Positions 1 through 23,934 are shown, numbered from the stretch's first letter. The stretch: 64,000 nt of DNA from Centroberyx gerrardi (GCF_048128805.1 NC_136010.1:16795980-16859979), one strand, 5' to 3'. Numbers and translations: made by a program. The notes: generated from the letters alone by a model not told the origin.

Positions 1-1364
1 TGATACCATGGACACCTTTCCTGTGATTCCTTATTTAGTGAAGAAGCAACAAAAATGATAGAGTGAAAGAATTAACATGAGAGTTACAATTTGGTTTAGA
101 ACTAATGCTCAAATGATGTCTAGTTTCACTCACTGACTGATGATGTTTTGCCATGGAAAAGCAAAAAAATTCTGAAGGAAGCCATTTCAGGCTAACCCAA
201 ATTTTTGGAGACGCTCATTAAACTGGAGCAATGAATAATTCCATGAAAATGATATGAAATGTAATTTTGAGGAGAAAATGAAGATTACAGAAAGCCAATT
301 ATCAGGGAGAATCTGATCTCTGCTCGGTGGTGGTGTGCAGAAACTCCAGATTCCACTCCTTCCCTTTACAGTCTGTCTGACAAACTCAGGAAAATGACAA
401 CAACAAAAACCGCAAGAGGCACAAAGGAACCGTGCATGGCTTAATCTCCCTTCCAAATCATAATGGGCAGAAAATTTCCCAATTACAGAGATGAGCTGTA
501 CCACAGAAAACATTTTCATCTTAAGTTCTACAACAATAGCAGAACAATCTCATAGCGGCATATCTGATCCTACGCGATATCGCCAAGGAGCCACAGTTGA
601 TAGAGGAGCCCTAGCAACAGCCCCACAACCAATCAGAAATCACCCAGCCTAACTTCGGATGCAACAATGTCATAATAACACAGTTCTATCCAGACATACT
701 TCACCAAGTCATGCAAGGATAATAGAGTAGCCTACCAGGGTAAATGAGGACTTACAACCTCAGACTAGAGGCATGTCCTGTTACCTTGGAAACAGTCTCC
801 CATCCTTTTCAAGTGTCTACTGTATGAGTTACGTGCCTGGTCCTCATCCTTCAAAAGACACAACGGGACTTGGTGAAGCTATTATTAGGCGCATGCTGAC
901 ACAGCATGAGTAAAGTGATTTACAGAGACAGGGACCCAATGTGACAAGAGTGATATATCTCCAGTCTGCCTCTTAAAGTTGCAGGCCGGCCACTGGGACA
1001 GTCGAAATTACACAGCTTCAACATCACTCTGACTTTATGGTCTTCAAAGTCAAACACTGATACCAGGCTACCATGAAAATACTTATCAGGAGAAAATGCA
1101 ACCCGTTGTAGCTTCCGATCTTAGCCTTTCCATCCATCTGGGAACTCTGAGAGACTACTATCCATAGCCACACTTCATAAAAACCTGTTGACCACTTCAA
1201 TCCAAACACTTCCTAACTCTCTCACACAACCATCTATATACTTTCGCACTCAAACACACACACACCCACACATACTCATTGAGCCCATGCTGAATAAACA
1301 TGTTTCTAGAGTTTCTTCATTGCCAGACCGCAGCACCGTGAAGAGAGAAGTCATCACCACCTAC
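1..1364. other. Part of ss18l1 intron 6
   Basis: No exon of the QYG-rich SS18L1 C-terminus is recognisable on the minus strand, and no other coding sequence or clear repeat was seen. The donor is at 1363-1364, revcomp CAAG|gtaggtgg. Confidence 0.7.
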
Positions 1365-4300
1365 CTTGCTGTGAAGAGCGGTAGGTTCCCATGGGCCTCT
1401 GAGACATCATACTGTTTCCTTGGCTGCCCTGACCCATCATGCCCATGGCCTGCTGTCCCTGATAGTGTTGGCCCCCGGCCTGGGCCGACGAGTAGTGCGG
1501 GGTGGCTGACTGGTGCATCATGGAGACTGGGAAGGAGGTGGAATTACGTGGGAGAGATCTCATACATTAATACACACAGACACACTCAACGCCAAAATGA
1601 GCAAAGGCATACACAACATCCTCAGAACTGAGACTAATTCAACTGCAAAATAAACAGATGTAAAAGGGGTTTCCATGGCAGTCAGGGTACGGGAAAAGCC
1701 AGGTGGTCCATGGCAGTCAGGGGTCTCTTAAAAAAAATCTCTTTGAAGAGACGCTTTCAAGATGCTCTGAGGTATAAATGCAAACAAAGCCAGTGAAGTC
1801 AGTGCATAAACAGAGATAAATACACATGGACATCCAGGGAGAGAAGGGCTGCATCTCAGGGTCGGGGGTCAGAGATTAGGAGAGGTAAGCCTGGAGCAGG
1901 GAGGTGGGGGAAAGAACTCGAGAAGGAAGGAGGGAGGAGGCAGGAAAAACCTCTTTGATGAACTGAATGTGTTTGGTTCTTTTTGACGGTCATACTGGAC
2001 AAAGAAGGAATTTGGAGATTGGTGAGTGTAACATTCTGTGTGTGAGCAAAAGTTATGTTCGAGAGCCACGGATTACTATGAATGCTGCGCATCTTTGCTA
2101 TGAACACATTCAGTGACATTTCATAAATCACTTAACCACCCATCTTACTTCTTGTTTGAGTCAAAAATCAGCTTGAAATCAGGTTTCACACTTGAGAGGC
2201 ATAACTTTTATTATCACTCCCTCTCATGTCTAAATGTCAAATCTTGCATCCTATCAAAGGAACAAGTAAGGCATCTGGAAACTTAAGGCTTATCAAAATG
2301 ATCAGTGCTCAGTATTTTGGCGTCTTGGCTTCATTTTCTAAGCCTCTAAATATTCCTTTCCATAGCTAAGAATGGACTGGTTCCCGGTGACTGGGCTCCT
2401 CTACCTGGCTCACCTTGGTTGGACTGCATGTTGAGGTTGCTGCGGGAGGAGGAGGAGGAAGAGGAGGATGAGGATGTGGAGGAAGAAGAGGAGGAAGAGC
2501 CATAGCCGGGCCCGGGGCCCTGGATCATGCTGCCCTGGGAGGGGGGCGCGGCGTGGCTGTAGCCGGAGGCTGAGGCCGAGCCGCCGTAGCCGCTGGCTGG
2601 CAGGCTGAGGGATGAGGAGGGAATAGCCGACTGCACCTGACCAGACTGCTGCTGCTGCATGGGGGCATGGCTGGGGCCTGACGACACACACGCACAGTCA
2701 GAGCAGCCAGCACACAGTCCCATGCGGTACCACATCATATTCATCATGGAAACACATTCAGTTCATCTTTACTGGAAGCTTGCGTGGTAGTAGTAGGGCT
2801 AGAATGATGAATGATGTTAATCATGGGTGCAAAAAATCATATGGATTAGGAACAGAGGGGAAGCAAAAGTAGCTATAACAGCACGCAAATCTGACTATCA
2901 ATAATCTGACTATCAAATAAGATGCTTGCAAGCAGTAAGATAATAAGAGAGGTATCATGACAGACGAGACAAGGTGTGTGCAGACAGACAGACATGCAGC
3001 AAAGTCAGGAACAGACGGGCGCTCGAGACGGGGGGCGGACAACAAGATGGAGCTGTTTGTGTGTGTGCATATCAAGTTTGAGTTTGTGTGGGGGAAAAAC
3101 ACGTTCACATGAGCAAGAGTTTAGCAGTGCACATACGTGATGAGCTCTCACCATTGCTCATTTGACTCTGCATCATTGATGTGGGGGGCAGTCCTGGAGC
3201 TATGTTGTCGTTGAGGTTGCTCTGAGAGTGCGCCCCGCTCTGGCCCATCGCTCCAGGACCCATAGACATGTTGGGAGTGGGAGGCTGTGAAAGTGAAGAT
3301 ATATGTGAATCAGTTGTGATTGGCAGAGTTTATGAGAGAGTGAAGATGAGGGGGAGGATGTGTGTGTAGCCTACTTAGTATGCCTCCATATTGCCAGTTC
3401 TTCATTTGTTTCCTTTCTGTCCTCACAGCTCATTTCGGATATGGATGGCTCACTAAATGGTCCGCTGTACTTTGTGAGTGACTAGAATCATTTTGTCCTT
3501 TATTTCCCCTGCTGTCCAAAATTGGCTTATGAAGACAATATTTTTGTTTGTTGTATCAACTGATGACAGTTGCCAAATTAGATGGGAAGAGAATGTTTAC
3601 TTTTGTGCGTTAAGGTAGTTTACCCAAATCTACCCTATAAGACTATGATTCCTAAACTTGTCAACTGGATTCATGTTTAAGAACTGATATCTTTGTATCT
3701 TAGATTATTATGGGGGTTTACTGAAAAAAGCGAGAGAGATGAGGGAGAGGGGGTGTGTGAGAGAGGTGGGTGGATGGCCAGAGAGGAAGGATGGGGAATC
3801 TGCTGTGTTGCATGAAGTCCAAGTGTTGCTGAAACCTCATGACAGACTCACCGCAGGAAGTAGTGACTGCATGTTCTGATTAGAATCTGCTATTGTGGCC
3901 AAGTAAACAAGATTTCTGTGCAGGATCTGCTGATACCTGTCAAAAAGTAGAAAACAAATGTAGATTCCACCACTATGTTCGCCATTATACATTCAGTGTG
4001 ACATTTACAAGCCATCACACAGAAGAAAAATAATACAGGACACCTACTGTGTGCATTCCGCTGTCTTGCCTTTGCTTTGGTAATCCATTATGCATTGTAT
4101 TAGATGATGGTTTTCATCCAGCATCTTTAGGGGGACAAAAAACAAACAACCTCAGTTTGCAGTGCAGAGTAAATTATACACTAAGAAATGTGCCATATTT
4201 AAACATTGCAGAGACTGAAAGTGTCCTGGATTCTCAGAACTTGCACCCGCCTCTAAGAACAAATTTTTCTGGGTCAGATGCTTTTTTTTTTCATAATGTT

Positions 4301-5102
4301 ACCAAAGCCGAATGAGCCACTGTCTCTTCACACTTAAAGAAGCTTCTCACAGTCCTTATTTAGGACATCGATTGAAAGTCAGTGTGTGGACAAGCTGTCC
4401 TAAGTGTGACTAGTGGGTTTTACCAACAGCCAAAACACATCTCTGTAAACCCACATGGTTCAATCAAGGATAAAGAAGCGGCAGTCTGGGTAGCGTATGG
4501 CTCAGGCTTGTCCTGCGTTGCTCACTTTCCCTCCATCCTATACTACCCCGTCTTTATTCTCATTGGATGCTTGTATTTTTTTGTCACAATGTGGGTGTCC
4601 AGCATCAACATTTAAACATAAGATGGGACACTGCTTGTCTTAAAATAAACCAACTAAACCCAGCAAAAAAAAAAAGATGCTGTGCTTTAAAATGATCATT
4701 CTTTGATATCAAGCGCAAAACAACACCTTTATCCGTTTCACCTACAAAAACATTCATCATCTATCAGGAAAAAGCAACGAGAATAACCTCCTCGCAATGG
4801 AAATTTAGGGATCCAGCCAGTGAGTTGAGCCTATGTAGCGATACATCACCATCATGGCTTTGTTTGGCTCGCACCTTCAATTGACTGTAACGTTACAATA
4901 CCAGTTGCCATTTCTTCTGATATTCACCACAAGCTACTTTCTCCGCACTGGCGGCGGACCGCACACTCCCATCCAGACTAGAATAAAATCTTTTCTCATC
5001 ACAAACGCCCCGACGCATCAGAAAGGCTTTTACCTTTTGAATCGTTTGCTGTGTCACCTCCCCTTTACTCCTGGGGCGCGCCGATGAAAATGCCACCGAC
5101 AT
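1..5102 (-). CDS. ss18l1: SS18L1 (CREST), 5' six coding exons; 3' end outside window
   Basis: SS18-family subunit of neuronal BAF chromatin remodelling complexes; the family uses an N-terminal SNH domain to bind the complex and a Q/S/Y-rich tail to activate transcription. Exons in gene order: 5034-5102, 4048-4124, 3852-3936, 3152-3284, 2414-2677, 1365-1526 (790 nt, about 263 aa), all GT-AG with compatible phases. The ATG at 5102 opens MSVAFSSARPRSKG, close to mammalian SS18L1; exon 2 gives MLDENHHLIQCIMDYQSKGK and exon 3 NLVYLATIADSNQNMQSLLP, the SNH core (residues about 1-77). Exon 6 gives HYQGQQAMGMMGQGSQG. SVAFSSARP and VTQQTIQ favour SS18L1 over SS18, as does the neighbourhood. Exon 5 carries a long serine tract. 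The last visible exon ends in phase 1; the QYG-rich C-terminal exons lie left of position 1. Confidence 0.93.
1527..2413. other. ss18l1 intron 5
   Basis: Intron of 887 bp. It holds a short direct repeat, tccatggcagtcaggg, at about 1673 and 1709. Nothing else recognised. Confidence 0.75.
2445..2498 (-). repeat. ss18l1: Serine-codon tract in ss18l1 exon 5
   Basis: Eighteen codons read seven Ser, one Thr, ten Ser, almost all TCC or TCT, between GPGYG and RSNLNMQS. On the + strand this is an impure GGA/AGA repeat. The matching mammalian SS18L1 segment, as I recall it, has no such run, so this looks like a lineage-specific low-complexity expansion in the disordered transactivating part of the protein. 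Confidence 0.85.
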
Positions 5103-6262
5103 TTTGTCATATGGGAAATAAAAGCGCTTCTTTTATTCTAATATTTATTATCTTGAGCGCAGCCCTCTATTTGGCTACATAGTTTCCCCATTACCAGGAA
5201 ATGGGGGTATTGAGAAAATCAGGTTCTTTAAACAAAGAGAACAGATTGGAAAGCACTTGATTTTTCTTAATGTGATTAAATATGTATTTTTGCTGAAACG
5301 GTGTGTTTGTTCTGTATGCAAACAATTGCATAAATAATAAACAGTTGTTTGAAGTGGAAAAATCCCTCTCCCTCAGTTTTTGGTACAGCCCGAACAGTGA
5401 GTAGCCTACCACTTTCCTCACTGTAGAGGGGGTATCCTTTGATTCATGAAAGCCAATGGGTCTACATTTTACACGCTGCACAGTGCGCCGATCGAGACTG
5501 TGGACCAATTGTGGGAGATCGGTTGCAAAAGTTTCACCAAAAATAAATAAATCTAAAAATATCACATTGCAATCTTATGCTCACAGTGTCCGTTGTTCAG
5601 ATGCATGTTTCATAATACAGGTTTCCTCTTTCGTTTTGTTTTTATAGCATTTAGACAATATTGTCACAGTATGCACTTGACATCTGCTGCGCATCTTCTC
5701 ACAAGTTATTTAAAGAAAGCAATGGCTCCCAAACTTTTTCCCGCTGGATTATGTCCCAAGGAACCCCATAGAATTTTGTTGTTGCCTATTATTTAGTACA
5801 GAAGTGGACAATACAGAGGCATACTAAGTTTATATTGTAGGCGGCCGCGGGGTGGTAATAAAGAGTGTGAACCCCATTACCAAAAAAGTCACCTTTCTCT
5901 CTGTGCAAGGGTCTCTGGAGTAAAATAATGAAAGTTTGCTGGGAAACCCTCCAACGGATCCCTGATGGCTCACCCATACCACACTGTGGAAGCCACTGAA
6001 TTTAAGTATTGGCAAGCTAAAGATCTTTCCTTTACTCAATATAATAAAGAGCTGTTGACTTAGAAGCATGCATACTGTTCCAGAGTAAAGAATAATCTTG
6101 TGTAGGCTACTACTTCAAAGAATATTAACTTAAAGATACTCCAAGTCTGCTATCCAAGTTTGGATAGTGACTGATAATAGTGACAATATAACATCTTCTT
6201 CCATTGACTTGGTAGGAATAAATACAGCCTCAGAGACAAACAAGTGCATCAGCAATGTCCCG
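5103..6262. other. Spacer between ss18l1 and lsm14b
   Basis: AT-rich sequence upstream of the ss18l1 ATG and downstream of the lsm14b poly(A) signals, so it should hold the ss18l1 promoter and 5'UTR. I see no TATA box at a convincing distance and no exon of PSMA7, the gene found between these two in mammals. A stretch near 5725-5760 (cccaaactttttcccgctgg) resembles ends of fish hAT-type repeats, too weakly to call. Confidence 0.5.
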
Positions 6263-6296
6263 TTTATTTATTATAATAGAATATTTTCACTTTATT
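6263..6296 (-). promoter_or_regulatory. lsm14b poly(A) signals
   Basis: Minus-strand AATAAA occurs as two overlapping copies at 6263-6272 and once at 6291-6296, giving a 3'UTR of roughly 650-690 nt after the stop at 6948. The UTR contains an A-run on the + strand at 6535-6555. Confidence 0.5.
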
Positions 6297-6947
6297 GCTT
6301 CAAAATGACAAAAATAAAGCAATGCAATGCACGGGATTTAAGTCTTACAGACTTTGTAAACAGTAAAGTTCATTTTACGTTGATAATATTTACAATTATT
6401 TACAAAACTTTTATGTTGTTCATGTTGAATCTACAAATCATGATCAACAATCTAAGAAGTGAAGCAACAAAGATTAATTCTTAAACATGAATTCAACTGA
6501 AAATTTTAGCAATCAAAGTCTTAATGTGGCAGGGAAAAAAAAAAAAAAAAAAAAACCTACAGAAACATAAACATTCACTTCCCCATCTAATTTGCCATCA
6601 ACTGTCACCGGTTGATAGAAAGAGAAAAAAACAAAGCCTTCACAAGCCAAATATGGACAAGGGAAGAAAAAAAGAAAATTATTCTGATAGTGTATACAGT
6701 GGACAATTTCATTGACCGAGCAGTCCATATCCAAAATGAGTCCTGAGGACAGAAAGGACATGAATGAAGTAGCAATATGGAGGCAAACCAAATAATTGCC
6801 TAATGATCACATGACTGACCATGACCCAACGATCATGTTGCACATAAGAGTGCAAACAGTAGCTACATTAAACACAGCATGTTGATCATGTGTTTGTTGT
6901 TTGGATAGGTTGATTTGGGGATCATGGCCTTTGTGTCAAACTGACCT

Positions 6948-9193
6948 TTACAGCTGTCCGCCCCTGGCTCTCTGAGAGGGGAAACCGTAAGCAGCGCCCC
7001 GCCCTCTCCGTCCATGGTATCCCCCTCTGAAGCCTTGGCCTCTCAGGAACCGGCCAGGAACGCCAAAGGTCTCAACATTGCGCTTCCGTTCCTCTGCCCA
7101 GGTCAGTCTGAAATGGTTGACAAAACTGATAGAAGGCATATACTCACATACACGGGACAGCAAAGTCACTCAAGTGTTACTTTGGACATTGAGGAATAAG
7201 TGGGTCAACTAGGGTTTACCTGGACTTATTATCAGAGGAGATGTTGTCGAAGAAGGACTTTGCTTTGTCGTAGTAACATTTTGGCCCAAACAGACCATCT
7301 TCTGGACTCTTTTCATTAGAGTGTGAATCTTCTCCTTCTTCCTTTTCCTCTCCCTCATGATTTCCCTCTGAAGAGAGATTGGATAAACATGTGCTGTATG
7401 CACCCTGGATGGAACACTGGGACTATGAAAGCACCGGCTCGCTGAATGTCTAATTATCTTAAATACAATTTATAGTGTCACCCACGTAGCATCGCTGCTC
7501 AGATGAAAACATAGCAGTGCGTTTGTGGCCATTTTGTGATGCAACTCACCTTTCATATTCAACCTGTCCTGCATCTCCCTCTCCAGCTCCTCCTTATTGA
7601 ACTGTGCATTTGAGGAATCAAAATCAAAGTCCGTCTCAAACTTCAGGGTGGTAGATTGAACATTTGCCACCATGAGTTGGCCTCTACTGCGGTTCCTGCG
7701 CCTTCGAGCTCCTAAGGTTAAAAAAAAAAAAAAAAAAAAGGAAAAAAAAAATGCATTAATGACATCTTGTTGTATTGGGATGATTTGTTGTCTGATGTTA
7801 TAAACAGGAACTTCCACCCAGCAAATGCACAATTTTAGCAATCTATATGTATGAACAATTACCTTGTCTTCTTGGTGGAGGACAATTTTCATAATTCCCT
7901 TCACTCTGTTCTTGAGATGGTCCCTGCTGAGCATTGGACACACCTGGGCTTGACTTCACTTTTAAAACAAAATAAATTAGGGACACAGTTACACAAAATG
8001 GACAAGGTGAAACAGGAAAATCCCCCCTCCCCCCAGGCAGAACAGAAATGAAATGACTGTTATTTGTTTAAGAGACTTCAAAGATTTTTGAAGTCTCTTA
8101 AACAAATAACAGTCATTTCATTTGAGCAAACAGGCAAACACAGGCCAATTAGTTGAGCATATTCCATGTTGCTTCTCATCCCTGGAAGCCTGCCTGCTTA
8201 CTGGTGGGTCCAGTGCCCCTTCTGGTCTGGGAGCTCCCTCGTCTAGTCCTCTGGGGCCTCCTACTCTCCCAGCGCTGGTCCTGGGCTACAGTCAAACCTC
8301 TCCTCTGATTAGATTTGTCCACACGAATGGTTTGAACAGCCTTTTCCACCATGGGGCCCCTTCTAACTTGTGGGCCTTGAAGTGCAGGCCCTGCATGGAG
8401 AACAAAACCACCAAGCGAGTATTTAAAGCACTTGCTGAAACATATTGTAAGATTACAGTGATTATTACGGTGTGGGTTTATATTCAGTTGAGCCTGTAGG
8501 AATTTGCTCTCATTGACTTACCAAGGCCAAGAGCTGCAGCATACTGTTGATTAAGGAGAGAGCTGGCAGCAAGCTGGTGGTAGGAGGGCATCCTTAGGGG
8601 ACTGAATGGGGCTTGGGCTGAGTAGAGGCCTGAAGAGCTTCCACTGGACTGAACCAAAACACAGATGTTCAACTTACCACCTCCTACTGAGTCCATTAAA
8701 TACTTTGTCAGCTTTTAAGTTTGCTATACTGTGGGCTGTGAGCCATACAACTCTATACCTGCAATATTGCTGGATCCTGGGGCAGGCCATGGTGAGATCT
8801 TGGAGGTTCACACAGTGTGATGTCCTTAATGTCACTTCCCCGGAAAGTGATGTACTCATAGATGTCCTCTTTGGGTGGTGCTGGCCTATCAGTGGGTCTT
8901 CCCTCCGTTCCAAAACACTTAACTATAGTCAAGAGAAGAATGTCTGATCAAAAGCTTCACAATCTCAGACTTAAATGAGACATTTTCCAGTCATCTTAAT
9001 TGGGTTGTTATCCTTTAAAAAAAACAAAGCAAAACTTATAAAAAAAATAAAAAATAGGCCAGCACAACTCACCTTTCGCCAGTACAACTGTTGAGTTCAC
9101 TGTATCAATTGTATACAAGATACCCTCATAGCGATTTTGAGCTTTTGAAATTAGACCTATTTTACAGCCAATGTACGGCTTTGCTGAACTCAT
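6948..9193 (-). CDS. lsm14b: LSM14B (RAP55B), complete, eight coding exons, 388 aa
   Basis: RNA-binding translational repressor and P-body component of the Scd6/RAP55 family. Exons in gene order: 9073-9193, 8759-8922, 8522-8648, 8202-8390, 7863-7958, 7550-7711, 7220-7367, 6948-7107; total 1167 nt, TAA at 6948-6950. LSm domain about 1-80 ([38 protein letters not shown]), then the LPQDPAI segment at the end of exon 2. R/Q-rich linker in exons 3-5. FDF motif from about 257 ([15 protein letters not shown]), FFD box about 317-330 ([14 protein letters not shown]), TFG box about 339-359 ([20 protein letters not shown]), RGG-rich tail. The [11 protein letters not shown] end fits LSM14B rather than LSM14A, and 388 aa fits the family. 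Exon 5 uses an acceptor at 7959-7960; a second AG 5 nt on (7954-7955) would break frame. Divergently transcribed from taf4. Confidence 0.93.
8046..8123. repeat. Perfect 37-bp inverted repeat with 4-nt loop
   Basis: Arms 8046-8082 and 8087-8123 are exact reverse complements (left arm starts aaatgaaatgactgtt, right arm ends aacagtcatttcattt) around loop gatt. It lies in lsm14b intron 4 (7959-8201), so the pre-mRNA can form a 37-bp uninterrupted stem. No TIR or target duplication of a known element was seen. Confidence 0.95.
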
Positions 9194-9257
9194 TGCCAGT
9201 AGCAAGGCTGTAAACTATGTAGGCTATACTGTTGTTGGATATATTGCAATAACTCAC

Positions 9258-9272
9258 GTCAAGAGCCAGCAT
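9258..9272 (-). other. lsm14b: Possible short 5' non-coding exon of lsm14b
   Basis: On the minus strand GGCTCTTGAC is followed by a strong donor, gtgagtt (ending at 9258), and 50 nt further on tttacag|CCTTGC (AG at 9208-9209) precedes the ATG by 14 nt. This would be a non-coding exon and an intron of only 50 nt. The right edge is estimated from the TATA box. The 5'UTR could equally be unspliced. Confidence 0.4.
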
Positions 9273-9297
9273 TCGTGCTGTGAAGCGATCGGAAGGA

Positions 9298-9304
9298 ATT
9301 TATA
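9298..9304 (-). promoter_or_regulatory. TATA box of lsm14b
   Basis: Minus-strand CTATAAATT, about 105 bp upstream of the lsm14b ATG and about 30 bp upstream of the expected start site near 9270. An E-box CACCTG and a GC-box-like gggcgtgg lie just upstream (about 9318 and 9335). Confidence 0.5.
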
Positions 9305-10114
9305 GAATGAAGTCCACAGGTGAACGGGGACCACGCCCATTGATTTAGGTAGACACACCTGAGCATAATGAGACAGCCACTGTTGGTCTGATTCGCTGTC
9401 AGTCCCGAATATCCTAAACTCTGTGGCTCCTCATGAATGGACGGTCTGATATAAATGTATGATGATGTTTGTGTAATACATTTATTTTTATTTTTTGCGG
9501 GGGTGAAGAGGTGGGGGTTGTTTCTGTGGGCGGTGTTACTTAGTTCGGGTAGATCCATGTTAGTTTTTTATTTGTATCAGTTTTCTCAGCAGCCTTGGAA
9601 GTTAATAGTTTAGGAAGTTTTTCCACACAAAATACACCCTTACAACGTAAGCCTTTCACAGAATACTACAAAACAACTAATTGTCTAAACTGAGCACTGC
9701 AATTATCCGCTCTTGTCAGTTATGTCAGTTATTTGACATCCAGGTAGTGTCACTGCGCTGTGGTGAGTGCCGAGGCAACAGCTGCTGTGGGTCCCCTGGA
9801 AGAAAAAAAAAATACAACGCAGCCATTTTGAGTCGTCTACTAAAAACTTAAACAGATAAAAAACGTTTCGATGGTGTCCATAAATCTGCAAATACATATT
9901 CTGCATCATCAAAACTGTCCCAGAGAGGCTCTTCGCTGTGGCAAAGTCCCACCGAAAGCAGCTCCCTGTCTGGTTTCCTTGTTTTCCTCTGGTGCTGTCT
10001 GACAGAGCTGGCACCCTACACTGCAGCTTGCAACCATTTATTCCAAGCTTTATTTCTGGAAGAAACCAATCAGAGCGCCGGGGAAGGCCTCGTCATGAAG
10101 GGTACATCCAATCG

Positions 10115-10124
10115 GCGCATGCGT
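10115..10124 (+). promoter_or_regulatory. NRF1-like site upstream of taf4
   Basis: GCGCATGCGT, near the palindromic NRF1 consensus, 28 bp before the taf4 ATG. Confidence 0.5.
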
Positions 10125-10151
10125 CTCACGAGCGAGCGTAGCTGGGCAAAG

Positions 10152-22049
<11,898 letters not shown>

Positions 22050-23934
22050 CACACGCATTAAAATAACCAGCTTCACTCAATGGCGTCAAGGAAGGAGAGT
22101 TGACCATCGACTCAGGCCCTTTCCGCTGATACTTTGATGACTCACCGCTGAATGATGAGAGACCTCTGTCTAAGGGAAGAGAGATAACTGGAACACCGGA
22201 GAGGTATCAGCTTTTCCAGCCTCCTAAAGCACAGGCCTTTTGTATTTTGGACACAGAGATGGAGCGGAAAGCGAGACTCGGCCCTGCTTTCAGTGTGCCT
22301 CCCAGCTCCGTTTGCTCTGTAGAGACTAGTTGCACCCGACCACACCTCACCTCACACACACTGCCCCTCGCTGCCCAGACGCAAAACATCTTTAGCTGAA
22401 TTGGCAAGTAAAGATTTGGGAACCTGGTCATTGCAAGGACATCAATATTCTAGCAGAAAATCAGTGTGAAACACACATTTTAGTTACATGCTGATGAGTG
22501 TGCAGCATTTAGGTGTGACTGCCTGATTTTACAATACTGCAGTAATGCTAATTTTGAACATCTAAACATTCGAGGTGAAACACTTTAGGTGAAATGCAAA
22601 GACAACCATGATGATTTTAGTTCTTAGCAGACAAGATTTTAATTTATCATGCATTTGTAGTATATTTTAGCACAATTTTAATGCCTGTGGATGGTTTTAC
22701 CCAGATTAATAGTCCTGTCATCTGCTGAGTTGCCTTCTTGCCAAATTAAGCCATATGAATCATAATTGTCTAACATTGTGATCAGTCTAATCGAAGTAAC
22801 TTCATCTCCCCATCAGTTCTCTTCCAGGTTTGTAGGATGTGTGTTTTTCTGTTTTGTTGTGTGCTTTATTTGTTTGACTTGGCTTGATTGGAAACGAAAT
22901 GATTATTTATATGTCATATATTGTGTATAATGTAATCACCAATGTATTGGTATTTGACCTCGGGCCACTGTAGCATTCTTACTGTGAGTGTTCCTGACAC
23001 CTGTCAATCACAGGCAGACCAGGATGAAGGAATGGTTGAGAACGTGTTAAAAGAAAAGAATACTTTTGGAGAAACAAATCGCAATAGTTCGTTGTTGATT
23101 GCAGTCATTTCAGTGAAAGAGACTTTTTTCGAGTAGTTGGATGTCCACATTTTGATATTTATGACTGGAGGGAGGCCATATGGGGAAACATGGGGATGAA
23201 ATGCAGAATAAGGATTGCGCTTTGACAGATCAGCTTTCTAAAATTAGTTGGTCAGACGGACGTACCCACTTTATAACTTTTTATATTTTTAGTGCACATA
23301 CTAATTTTGTTCTTTATACCTTTTTGTCATTATTTTATGAAAGAATGTCTATTGGCAAATTTTATTACTGTAAATACTTTGGTTTGTTATTTGTAGGTTT
23401 ATCAGTTGAGGATAATTTCACATTGGGCAAATTTGTCTCTCAAGAATAATCTTGATCACTGCTTATCAATCAGTATTGATACCATTGCCCAATTAACTGT
23501 TACACACCTTTCTCTGGATTCATGCATTTTTTTTATATAACACATGCAAAGTGGAGACACAGAAATATATGTACCAATATCTTGTAAATTTTGCACAGCC
23601 ACTTGTTGATATGTAAATATTCTAATTAAAAAAGGTTTTTAATTGCTATTGTTTTATAAAGGATTGAGAGAGAATGATCTCCATTAAAAAGAAAAAAAAA
23701 TCTTGTGTTTTGTCTTAATTGGTGGAGCGATGATTGCTCTTCAAGTCCTCGTAGCTCACTTTGAAGCCCAGAATACTAATTAAGGCCACAGGCAGTGTTG
23801 AAATTGTCAACATTCTCTTATTCCTGTGTGGGAGTACCACTCCATTTAAGAATTTACATGTTATTTCTATGGCCTATGTCAGCTCTATTTGTGAGCACAA
23901 ATCACTATGTCCAAACTAGAAACTGGAGAATAAA
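22050..23934 (+). other. taf4: taf4 3'UTR (probable extent)
   Basis: AT-rich sequence after the TAG at 22047-22049, with no exon or clear repeat. The first good canonical signal that I see is AATAAA at 23929-23934, making a 3'UTR of about 1.9 kb; earlier ATTAAA-like sites near 23685 could also serve. Confidence 0.45.
23929..23934 (+). promoter_or_regulatory. Candidate taf4 poly(A) signal
   Basis: AATAAA in ggagaataaagacttc; chosen by position only. Confidence 0.35.

Larger units (their letters stand above)
9273..10151. promoter_or_regulatory. Head-to-head promoter interval of lsm14b and taf4
   Basis: The two genes start about 960 bp apart in opposite directions (ATGs at 9193 and 10152). On the taf4 side there are CCAAT boxes at 10066-10070 and 10108-10112, an NRF1-like GCGCATGCGT at 10115-10124, and AAGATGGCGGC, the YY1 consensus, at 10149-10159 over the start codon. 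The middle part, 9310-10030, holds no exon that I recognise. Confidence 0.6.

Noticed and set aside
1188..1631. 147-codon + strand frame
   Set aside because: Shadow of ss18l1 exon 6, which is coding on the other strand.
10095..10151. Upstream in-frame ATG extending TAF4 by 19 residues
   Set aside because: The family starts at MAAGSDLL, and the extension lies over the CCAAT and NRF1-like promoter motifs.
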